DNA of 9,782 nucleotides from Syntrophales bacterium (GTDB taxonomy: Bacteria; Desulfobacterota; Syntrophia; Syntrophales; UBA2210). The DNA lies in the NCBI GenBank assembly GCA_028715865.1, contig JAQUQY010000042.1, positions 1 through 9,782 of the forward strand, given 5' to 3'. Under the pieces are notes generated by a model, which saw nothing but the letters and a program-made list of their open reading frames with translations, did not search any database and was not told where the DNA came from. Below are positions 1 through 5,806 of this stretch, piece after piece; position 1 is the first letter of the stretch, and the number at the start of each line of letters is the position of its first letter. The position numbers and the translations under genes are program-made.

Positions 1-296
1 CCTGCCGCGACGGGGATTTTTTTTATTATGCCGATGGCTATACCTTCAGGACGGCCCGTGGTTTTCATGAACAGCTCGGCGGCCCTGTAGACGATGTTGC
101 CTTCACCCTCGGGGATATTGCCGCCGAAGCAGCGCAATTTAATCCCATCACCGCCAGGGGCAAAAGACATATCGTCGCTAAGGCTGATCCTTTGCATTAA
201 ACTGGCTATCTCATGGAAGCCGTCTGCACGTTTTGCCAGAACTTTCAGAATCAGGTTTATCTTCGCCGGCGATTTCCTGTTGATGACGGCGCTCAC
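1..296 (-). CDS. ispE: 4-diphosphocytidyl-2-C-methyl-D-erythritol kinase, N-terminal part (cut by left edge)
   Basis: IspE is a cytosolic GHMP-family kinase that phosphorylates 4-diphosphocytidyl-2-C-methyl-D-erythritol at the 2-hydroxyl, in the non-mevalonate (MEP) isoprenoid pathway. Only the first 98 codons are present. Seen: the family's N-terminal motif SPAKINLIL at residues 9-17, with Lys12 aligning with catalytic Lys10 of E. coli IspE; ADGFHEI at 24-30, with His28 matching the substrate-binding His of the E. coli DGYH motif (Tyr replaced by Phe27); GNIVYRAAELF at 66-76; and IKKIPVAA at 91-98, which leads directly into the glycine-rich ATP loop lying outside the window. The start is a GTG whose bases overlap the TGA of the upstream DUF1844 gene (GTGA). 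No strong ribosome binding site precedes it, so translation is probably coupled. The next in-frame ATG (codon 34) would delete the catalytic lysine. The identification is secure; the catalytic Asp and the C-terminal half cannot be seen. Confidence 0.93.
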   Translation of the reverse strand, partial: MSAVINRKSPAKINLILKVLAKRADGFHEIASLMQRISLSDDMSFAPGGDGIKLRCFGGNIPEGEGNIVYRAAELFMKTTGRPEGIAIGIIKKIPVAA

Positions 297-799
297 GATT
301 CTTTGACGTACCGCATTCTCAGCTCATAGAGCAACGTTTCAATGGTTCGCTTCTCTTCTTCAGTGAGGTTGCCCTCTGTTTTTTCCTTCAACATGGCAAT
401 GAGTTCGATCATCTGTTTAGCCGCGGGAAGGTTCTTCTCCTCTTTTCCCGTGGCCGGATCGGCCATGTCGCCGAAATGAAAGGCCGCCGAAGCGTAAAGC
501 GAAAACATGAAGCCCGAAAAATCAATTTTATGAAGTTCCCTGGCGTCCCCCGCCGCCTGCTCGGCCCCGGTCTTTTCCTTCGACTCCTGTTCCTTCTCAC
601 CCGTCACCGGTATTGCTTCTTCCGGTTTGCCAGGTTGCTCCTCCCGCCCTTTCTTCTCTTCTGGGGACGGTTTCGGACCCTGATCTGTCGTGTCTTCTTG
701 TTGATCCCGGGATTTTTCATCCCTTTCTTTCGCGCGCTCGTCGCTGAAAATCCTGCGATCCTTTATCACAAATCCTTTTTCATCATCATTTCCTGACAT
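293..799 (-). CDS. DUF1844 family protein with long charged N-terminal region
   Basis: This 168-residue protein has no established function. Residues 91-165 match the DUF1844 domain as I know it: IDFSGFMFSL, then HFGDMADPATGK, then EKNLPAAKQMIEL, the helix LKEKTEGNLTEEE and the closing LLYELRMRYV. The N-terminal GFVIKDRRIFSD (9-20) is also typical of the family. Residues about 20-90 are low-complexity, very rich in Glu, Lys, Asp and Gln, and probably disordered. There is no signal peptide or clear membrane segment. A longer frame starts at a GTG at 811, but that GTG sits in the purine-rich ribosome binding site GGAGGGGG, which lies at ideal spacing from the ATG at 799, so I start there. The gene overlaps ispE by 4 bp, an arrangement often seen in deltaproteobacteria, which suggests coupled expression but not a shared pathway. 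It follows clpB on the same strand after about 295 bp and probably has its own promoter, which I could not identify. Confidence 0.88.
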   Translation of the reverse strand: MSGNDDEKGFVIKDRRIFSDERAKERDEKSRDQQEDTTDQGPKPSPEEKKGREEQPGKPEEAIPVTGEKEQESKEKTGAEQAAGDARELHKIDFSGFMFSLYASAAFHFGDMADPATGKEEKNLPAAKQMIELIAMLKEKTEGNLTEEEKRTIETLLYELRMRYVKES

Positions 800-801
800 A
801 A

Positions 802-809
802 CCCCCTCC
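802..809 (-). promoter_or_regulatory. Ribosome binding site that sets the DUF1844 start
   Basis: Read on the minus strand, GGAGGGGG ends 2 nt before the ATG at 799, and its GGAGG core ends 5 nt before it. This strong Shine-Dalgarno element overlaps the alternative GTG at 811, so that GTG is unlikely to be the real start. Confidence 0.75.
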
Positions 810-974
810 ACATGCGATGGTAATGATGTTAATTGCTTCCCGCGGATTCCGAAGGCAGGTATCCTTCTCCTTTCGCCAGCTTCCCTACTAGCACAGAAGC
901 ATCAAGATGTCACAAAAAAGGTGAAACTCCAGAGCGCCCAAACTTCTTTGCCCTGATATCTTTTTTAAGGATTG

Positions 975-1072
975 TTTCATCCCTCGCGAAACCCGGGGTC
1001 CAGTTTTAAACTGAATCCGGATTCCCCCTCCCGCAACCCTCAGGCTGTTCCCGGATACAGGGGTAATGACGG
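975..1072. repeat. Degenerate intergenic repeat with two abutting palindromes
   Basis: The 295 bp between clpB and the DUF1844 gene hold no gene. Within it are a perfect 12-bp palindrome GAATCCGGATTC (1013-1024) and, sharing one base with it, the inverted repeat CAGTTT-T-AAACTG (1001-1013). The flanks read CCCTCGCGAAACCCGGGG on the left and GGGGTAATGACGG on the right (1060-1072). From memory this resembles an eroded copy of the family GTCATTCCCGCGAAAGCGGG...GGGAATGACGG, dispersed between genes in many deltaproteobacteria. On either strand it could fold into a stem at the 3' end of the clpB transcript. No T-tract follows directly, so I do not call it an intrinsic terminator. Membership of a repeat family is inference, because only one copy is in view. 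Confidence 0.5.
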
Positions 1073-1094
1073 ATCTCCCCGACTCCACGAAATC

Positions 1095-3683
1095 TTAAGC
1101 CTTGGCAAATACCGCCTTCCCTCCTTCATCCATATCCACAACAATCTTGTCTCCCTCGACAAATTCCCCTTCCAGTATTTTCGTTGCCAGCGGATCCTCC
1201 ACGATTTTCTGGAGCGCCCTTTTCAGAGGCCTGGCGCCGTAAGCGGGATCGAAGCCGGCTTCGGCGATGGACCGTCCGGCCCTATCCGTAAGCTCCATAT
1301 CCATCTGCCTCGTCCTTAGCCTGCTTCTCAGGCGTTCGGCCTGAATATTTACTATTGAGCCAATGTCATACATGGTAAGCGCTCTGAATATAATTATGTC
1401 ATCCAGCCTGTTGAGAAACTCGGGCTTGAAGGTGGCCCGGAGCGCCTCCATGGTAAGCCGTTCCTGATCCTCTTTAGACAGTGAAACATCCTGAAGCCAA
1501 TGACCACCGATGTTGGATGTCATTATCGTTATGGTGTTCCTGAAATCCACTGTACGTCCCTGCCCGTCGGTAAGGCGGCCGTCATCCAGTATCTGAAGAA
1601 GTATGTTGAAGACGTCTGGATGGGCCTTTTCAATTTCGTCGAAAAGCAATACCGCGTATGGCCGTCTTCTCACCGCTTCCGTCAGCTGGCCACCCTCGTC
1701 GTATCCGACGTAACCCGGGGGAGCCCCTATCAGCCTGGCCACGGAATGCTTTTCCATGAATTCAGACATGTCGATTCTTATCATGGCCTGTTCGTCGTCG
1801 AACATGAACTCGGCAAGGGCCTTGGAGAGCTCGGTCTTCCCCACGCCCGTGGGACCCATGAAAATGAAAGAGCCTATTGGCCGGTTCGGATCCTGAAGCC
1901 CGGAACGGGCTCTTCTGAGAGCCCTGGACACGACGCTTATGGCCTCATCCTGTCCGATGACACGAAGCCTGAGACGCTCTTCCATGTGCAGCAGCTTCTG
2001 AATATCGCTCTCCATCATGCGGGCAACGGGAATGCCCGTCCACTTAGCCACCACTTCAGCCACGTCCTCAGCGTCAACTTCCTCTTTTAATGTCTTGCCC
2101 TTCGATTGCAGTTCATCCAGTTCACTCAAACTTTCTTCAAGACTCCTGTTCAACTGAACCAGGGCGCCGTAGCGGATTTCGGCGGCCTTCGCAAGATTGC
2201 CTTCACGCTGAGCTTTCTGCTCCTCTGTCTTGAGTTCCTCGATCCTTTCCTTGGTTGACTGTATTCCCCTTATCGCCTCCTTCTCCCTGGACCATGCCTC
2301 CTTCATCTCGTCCCTGGATTTCTTGAGGGCTTCGACTTCCTTTTCTATTTTCGACAGCCGGTCCCTGGATGTTTTGTCGGACTCTTTTTTCAGCGACTCC
2401 CTTTCTATCTCAAACTGCATGATTCTCCGCTCAAGAGCGTCGATCTCAGCTGGCATGCTGTCAAGCTCGATCCTAAGCCGGGATGCCGATTCATCGATAA
2501 GGTCCACCGCCTTGTCCGGAAGAAAGCGGTCGCTGATATACCGGTCCGAAAGTGTGGCCGCGGCGATAATGGCTGAGTCCTTGATTCTAACACCGTGGTG
2601 CACCTCGTAACGCTCCTTGAGGCCTCTCAGTATTCCGATGGTATCCTCCACGGAGGGTTCCTGCACAAGTATTGGCTGAAACCGTCTCTCCAGGGCGGCG
2701 TCTTTTTCGATATACTTGCGGTACTCGTTCAGCGTGGTTGCGCCCACGCAGCGGAGTTCCCCTCGAGCCAGGGCAGGTTTGAGCATGTTTGAAGCGTCAA
2801 CAGCGCCCTCCGCCGCCCCGGCGCCCACCATGGTGTGTAATTCATCTATAAAGAGTATGATCCGCCCCTGGGCTTCGGTCACTTCCTTGAGAACCGCCTT
2901 CAGTCTGTCCTCAAATTCCCCGCGATATTTAGCTCCCGCAACGAGAGCACCCATATCCAAACCTATAACCTGCTTGTCCTTCAGGCTGTCCGGCACATCC
3001 CCGTTTACTATCCGTTGGGCCAGTCCCTCTACTATGGCTGTCTTCCCCACGCCCGGATCCCCGATCAGCACTGGATTGTTTTTCGTCCTTCTGGAGAGTA
3101 CCTGCATGATCCGTCTTATTTCGTCATCCCTGCCAATCACGGGATCGAATTTCCCTTTCCGGGCTATCTCGTTAAAATCACGCGCGAACCTTTTTAGGGC
3201 CTGGTACTTGTCTTCCGGATTCTGGTCCGTAATCTTCTGCCCGCCCCTTATGTCAACGAGCATCTTCAGCAGAGCGTCCTTCGTTACACCCTGGCCTTCC
3301 ATTATACTGGCGGCCGGACCTTCGCCGGCTTCAATGACGGCCATCAATACATGTTCAACGCTTACATACTCGTCCTGTAGTCGGGCCGCTTCATTGAAGG
3401 CCTTGTCCATGACGCTGTTGAGGCGCGGCGTAATGTACCTTTGCCCCGCTGCCTGACCAGACACCGATGGCATCGCCTTCAGCGCCTTCCTCAGTTCGCT
3501 CTCGATTCTGCCCCGGTCAGCTCCTATCTTCTTCAATATTTCCGGAACGATTCCTTCAGGCTGTTCAACCAGCGCGAGCATGATGTGTTCCACATCAACG
3601 CCTTGATGTCCCCCGGCTGCCGCCAGGGACTCAGCCCTTTGAAAACCTTCCTGGAGTTTCAATGTAAACTTGTCAAATCTCAC
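1095..3683 (-). CDS. clpB: ATP-dependent protein disaggregase ClpB
   Basis: ClpB is a cytosolic Hsp100 AAA+ hexamer that, with DnaK/DnaJ/GrpE, threads aggregated proteins through its pore to rescue them after heat or other stress. The protein has 862 residues, the usual length. Seen in order: N-terminal Clp repeats (about 1-145); first ATPase domain with Walker A GDPGVGKT (208-215), Walker B ILFIDE (276-281), pore loop KYRGEFE (252-258) and arginine-finger region LERRF (331-335); coiled-coil middle domain (about 405-530), which separates ClpB from ClpA and ClpC; second ATPase domain with GPTGVGKT (610-617), VLLFDE (678-683), pore loop GYVGYDEGG (657-665) and sensor-2 GARPLKR (816-822). No key residue is missing. 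The start is a GTG; an AGGGAG ribosome binding site overlaps the stop codon of the upstream diadenylate cyclase gene 13 bp away, so the two genes are very probably one operon. I found no CIRCE element or convincing sigma-32 promoter directly upstream. Confidence 0.97.
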   Translation of the reverse strand: MRFDKFTLKLQEGFQRAESLAAAGGHQGVDVEHIMLALVEQPEGIVPEILKKIGADRGRIESELRKALKAMPSVSGQAAGQRYITPRLNSVMDKAFNEAARLQDEYVSVEHVLMAVIEAGEGPAASIMEGQGVTKDALLKMLVDIRGGQKITDQNPEDKYQALKRFARDFNEIARKGKFDPVIGRDDEIRRIMQVLSRRTKNNPVLIGDPGVGKTAIVEGLAQRIVNGDVPDSLKDKQVIGLDMGALVAGAKYRGEFEDRLKAVLKEVTEAQGRIILFIDELHTMVGAGAAEGAVDASNMLKPALARGELRCVGATTLNEYRKYIEKDAALERRFQPILVQEPSVEDTIGILRGLKERYEVHHGVRIKDSAIIAAATLSDRYISDRFLPDKAVDLIDESASRLRIELDSMPAEIDALERRIMQFEIERESLKKESDKTSRDRLSKIEKEVEALKKSRDEMKEAWSREKEAIRGIQSTKERIEELKTEEQKAQREGNLAKAAEIRYGALVQLNRSLEESLSELDELQSKGKTLKEEVDAEDVAEVVAKWTGIPVARMMESDIQKLLHMEERLRLRVIGQDEAISVVSRALRRARSGLQDPNRPIGSFIFMGPTGVGKTELSKALAEFMFDDEQAMIRIDMSEFMEKHSVARLIGAPPGYVGYDEGGQLTEAVRRRPYAVLLFDEIEKAHPDVFNILLQILDDGRLTDGQGRTVDFRNTITIMTSNIGGHWLQDVSLSKEDQERLTMEALRATFKPEFLNRLDDIIIFRALTMYDIGSIVNIQAERLRSRLRTRQMDMELTDRAGRSIAEAGFDPAYGARPLKRALQKIVEDPLATKILEGEFVEGDKIVVDMDEGGKAVFAKA

Positions 3684-3696
3684 AACTTTTTTCTCC

Positions 3697-4575
3697 CTAT
3701 ACGAGTGCTTTTTCTATATCTACAAATATTCTGCCTTTTCTGAATATTCTGACCGTGCCCGTTGACTCGGAAACTACAATAGCGATGGCATCGGTGACGT
3801 TCGTTACACCCGCGGCGCTTATATGGCGGCTTCCAAGACCTTTCGGAAATTCCTTGCCGCTTTCCAGGGCCACGTTCAGGTGCCTGCCGGCCGTCATCAG
3901 AACTCCGTCCTCCCTTACCACGAAGGCTCCGTCCAGAGCGGAAAACTCCTTGATCGTATCCCGGAGGTCCCGATCCATGACGTTTCTTTCCTCCTCCGGA
4001 TATCCCATGAAGGGATTGATTATCATCTGCCGTGAAAGCTGAAGAACCTTTTCGTGATCGCCTATTACGAATATGGTTCCCACCGGGCGTCCTTCTCTTC
4101 CCTGGGCTGCAAGCTCCAGGGATATGTTCAGGATCGCTTCGAATACTTCCGGATGGACACCATGAAAGAAATCGGAAATATCCTGCGACGCCAGCACTTC
4201 AAACTCACTTTCAACGTCGATCACAAAAATGCTGTCAATGTAACCAAGTCGCTGAATCCCCGTGAGGCAGATCAGCTTGTCGCCCTTTACGAACTTGCCC
4301 TCGGTCATTCCTTTTATTATGGCTATTTTCATCTGGCTTAGCCGTGTGACATTTACATCAGGAATAGTGATTATTCCCTCGACGACAGGATCTTTTTCTA
4401 TCTCTTCAATTCCTTCACGCCCACGGGTTATGAAGATCATGTGTGCGGGGAGAGTCTGATCAGGTTTCAGGCCCACTTCAGAGAATAGATCGCGGTTGAC
4501 CAGGACTGCCCTGGCTGATATCTGCTCCTCCAGCTTTGCCGTGAACTCTAGAATCATACCGTTCAATGCATCCAT
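3697..4575 (-). CDS. Diadenylate cyclase (c-di-AMP synthase), DacZ/CdaZ-like architecture
   Basis: This 292-residue protein carries a C-terminal DAC (DisA_N) domain, which condenses two ATP molecules into the second messenger c-di-AMP. Seen: GTIFVIGD (166-173), the DGA motif in LDGAFVVREDG (214-224) and GSRHISAAG (248-256) followed by VTNVTDAIAIVVSESTG (257-273). The second motif is RHR in DisA and CdaA; here its third residue is Ile252. Residues about 20-125 form a separate domain ending in GDKLICLTGIQRLGYID, which looks like the pyruvate-kinase C-terminal-like fold reported for archaeal DacZ. There are no membrane segments (unlike CdaA) and no DNA-binding HhH domain (unlike DisA), so the enzyme should be cytosolic. 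The ATG is preceded by GGTGG with a 6-nt spacer. It is the first gene of an operon with clpB and is divergent from rpoH. Activity is inferred from the family. A nucleotide-binding but inactive protein is possible because of the altered motif. Confidence 0.85.
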   Translation of the reverse strand: MDALNGMILEFTAKLEEQISARAVLVNRDLFSEVGLKPDQTLPAHMIFITRGREGIEEIEKDPVVEGIITIPDVNVTRLSQMKIAIIKGMTEGKFVKGDKLICLTGIQRLGYIDSIFVIDVESEFEVLASQDISDFFHGVHPEVFEAILNISLELAAQGREGRPVGTIFVIGDHEKVLQLSRQMIINPFMGYPEEERNVMDRDLRDTIKEFSALDGAFVVREDGVLMTAGRHLNVALESGKEFPKGLGSRHISAAGVTNVTDAIAIVVSESTGTVRIFRKGRIFVDIEKALV

Positions 4576-4581
4576 TAAATG

Positions 4582-4642
4582 CCACCGTTTCCTTTGTGAT
4601 TTCGACTTGCTATAAAATAACCACAGGCCATAGTGATGTCAA
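4582..4642 (-). promoter_or_regulatory. Sigma-70-like promoter and ribosome binding site of dac-clpB
   Basis: On the minus strand a perfect -35 box TTGACA (4637-4642) is followed after 17 bp by TATTTT (4614-4619), a 4/6 match to the -10 box. Transcription would begin near 4607, giving a leader of about 30 nt with GGTGG (4582-4586) before the ATG. No good match to the sigma-32 consensus CTTGAA-N13-15-CCCAT was found at this position. Confidence 0.55.
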
Positions 4643-4694
4643 GGAATAGACCTGAAGAGAAGTCGTGCTACGTTGCTTTCCTTATACGGAGACT

Positions 4695-4725
4695 TTTCCC
4701 CTAGCATTCCCGATTAGCGGGGAAA
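4695..4725. repeat. Inverted repeat TTTCCCC-N17-GGGGAAA in the divergent control region
   Basis: Perfect 7-bp arms (4695-4701 and 4719-4725) are separated by 17 bp. The dyad lies between the two divergent promoters, about 55 bp upstream of the dac -35 box and about 70 bp upstream of the rpoH -35 box. Such placement fits a regulator-binding site acting on one or both genes. It is not the CIRCE element (TTAGCACTC-N9-GAGTGCTAA). The regulator is unknown. Confidence 0.4.
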
Positions 4726-4753
4726 TGAGATAATGTGTAACCGGAAAGACCGC

Positions 4754-4775
4754 TCCACACATAATCAGCTGTGGA
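4754..4775. repeat. Inverted repeat TCCACA-N10-TGTGGA upstream of the rpoH promoter
   Basis: Perfect 6-bp arms (4754-4759 and 4770-4775) with a 10-bp spacer end 20 bp before the rpoH -35 box, where an activator or repressor could sit. The right arm, extended, reads TGTGGATTG, which is close to a DnaA box (TGTGGATAA), but the left arm extends poorly. A dyad by chance is possible at this arm length. Confidence 0.35.
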
Positions 4776-4795
4776 TTGGCAGATTCCCATATGTC

Positions 4796-4823
4796 TTGAC
4801 TAATCCCGCAATTTTATTAGAAT
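4796..4823 (+). promoter_or_regulatory. Sigma-70-like promoter of rpoH
   Basis: TTGACT (4796-4801) and TAGAAT (4818-4823) each match the housekeeping consensus at 5 of 6 positions and are 16 bp apart. Transcription would start near 4830, leaving a leader of about 23 nt that contains the AAGGAG ribosome binding site (4838-4843), 9 nt before the ATG at 4853. Confidence 0.65.
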
Positions 4824-4852
4824 GACGGTTAACCTGGAAGGAGAAAACCTCT

Positions 4853-5728
4853 ATGAATCTGCCGGCTGTAACAGATACGCTGGATCTCTACATGGCGGAA
4901 ATACAGAAGTTTCAGATTCTCGAGCCTGAGGAAGAATTCAAGCTGGCGGTCCGCTTCAGAAAGTACGGCGACATGGAAGCGGCTGAACAACTGGTCACTT
5001 CGAATCTTCGATTCGTCGTTAAAATCGCCCACGAATATAAAAATTACCGCGTAAGGCTGCTCGATCTTGTTCAGGAAGGCAACATCGGTCTCATGCATGC
5101 CGTAAAGAAATTCGATCCCTACAAGGGCTATCGCCTTATTTCCTATGCCGTCTGGTGGATAAGGGCATATATGCAGAATTACATTATCAGGAACTGGAGC
5201 CTGGTAAAGATAGGTACAACCCAGGCTCAGAGAAAGCTTTTTTTCAAGCTGAATCAAGTCAAAAGGAACCTTGAAAGACTCTCCGTGGAAAATCCTGAAT
5301 TTCGTGAAGCCGCCGAATTGCTCAATGTAAAGGAGTCGGAAGTGGCAGAAATGGACTTGCGCCTCTCAAATCGTGACGTATCTCTTGACGCTTCACTGGA
5401 CGGTGAGGGTGAGTCTCTCTTCGTGGACCAGCTCGTGGATAAGGGAAGCAGCCAGGAAGAACTGCTGATCAAGAAAGAGCAACGAGCTCTGGTCAAGAAA
5501 AACATAGCCGGAGCCCTGGCAAAACTAAACGAACGGGAAAGCTACATCATACGCAACCGCATAATGGTGGATGAACCCAAGACTCTCCAGGAAATCGGAG
5601 ATACCTTCAATATCACGCGGGAACGGGCTCGCCAGATCGAAAAAGAGGCTCTCAAGAAAATGCGGCTGGCCCTTCCTTACTTCGGCGACCTCGATTCAGC
5701 GGAGTCCGGAAGCGGTCAGTCCGCCTGA
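4853..5728 (+). CDS. rpoH: RNA polymerase sigma factor RpoH (sigma-32, heat shock)
   Basis: RpoH directs RNA polymerase to heat-shock promoters, typically those of chaperone and protease genes such as clpB. The protein has 291 residues, close to E. coli RpoH (284). Seen: region 1.2/2 from about 8, with NLRFVVKIAHEYKNYRVRLLD (51-71), then VQEGNIGLM (73-81) and the -10 recognition helix SYAVWWIRAYM (97-107); the diagnostic RpoH box QRKLFFKLNQVK (126-137), the E. coli counterpart being QRKLFFNLRKTK; region 3; and the region 4 helix-turn-helix TLQEIGDTFNITRERARQIEKEAL (244-267), which binds the -35 element. The RpoH box argues against RpoD, RpoS or SigB-type factors. The gene stands alone on the plus strand, divergent from dac-clpB and convergent with dnaB. 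Its promoter looks like a housekeeping one. In E. coli the protein is controlled by DnaK/FtsH and by an mRNA thermosensor; only a small hairpin over the ribosome binding site is visible here. Confidence 0.94.
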   Translation: MNLPAVTDTLDLYMAEIQKFQILEPEEEFKLAVRFRKYGDMEAAEQLVTSNLRFVVKIAHEYKNYRVRLLDLVQEGNIGLMHAVKKFDPYKGYRLISYAVWWIRAYMQNYIIRNWSLVKIGTTQAQRKLFFKLNQVKRNLERLSVENPEFREAAELLNVKESEVAEMDLRLSNRDVSLDASLDGEGESLFVDQLVDKGSSQEELLIKKEQRALVKKNIAGALAKLNERESYIIRNRIMVDEPKTLQEIGDTFNITRERARQIEKEALKKMRLALPYFGDLDSAESGSGQSA

Positions 5729-5766
5729 AAAGCTATTTCGGGTCACTGTAGCGCTCAGTAAGCTTG

Positions 5767-5804
5767 AACCGTTTCAAATCGCGGCGGTCCGCGACATGCC
5801 GGTT
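5767..5804. terminator. Possible nested hairpin between the convergent rpoH and dnaB genes
   Basis: The 78-bp gap between the two stop codons contains a perfect stem TCGCGG-CGGT-CCGCGA (5779-5794). An outer 5-bp stem AACCG/CGGTT (5767-5771 with 5800-5804) can enclose it. Both strands can form the structure, so it could end transcription in both directions. No real T-tract follows on either side (only TTT on the minus strand), so intrinsic termination is uncertain. Confidence 0.35.
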
Positions 5805-5806
5805 AT

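Noticed and set aside
476..796. A plus-strand frame of 106 codons with a hydrophobic, leucine- and phenylalanine-rich stretch.
   Set aside because: The hydrophobic look arises because it is antisense to the Glu/Lys-rich repeat-like region of the DUF1844 protein.
1500..2090. A 196-codon plus-strand frame.
   Set aside because: It is antisense to the clpB second ATPase domain and middle domain and has no family resemblance; it is a shadow of the codon structure.
2716..3456. A long plus-strand open frame of 246 codons.
   Set aside because: It lies entirely antisense within clpB, which has all AAA+ motifs in the minus frame. The plus translation is Ser/Arg/Pro-rich without recognisable motifs, and it has no ribosome binding site.
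3725..3751. Direct repeat AATATTCTG twice, 18 bp apart, near the end of the diadenylate cyclase gene.
   Set aside because: It encodes the repeated Arg-Ile-Phe in the last beta strand of the protein; coding constraint explains it.
4754..4778. DnaA-box-like TGTGGATTG near a second TCCACA, suggesting a DnaA site or origin.
   Set aside because: Only one arm resembles a DnaA box and imperfectly. There is no cluster of boxes, AT-rich unwinding element, dnaA or dnaN nearby.
4786..4792. CCCATAT, an exact match to the sigma-32 -10 element (CCCATNT), upstream of rpoH.
   Set aside because: No CTTGAA-like -35 element is found 13-15 bp upstream, and the adjacent TTGACT/TAGAAT pair explains the promoter better.
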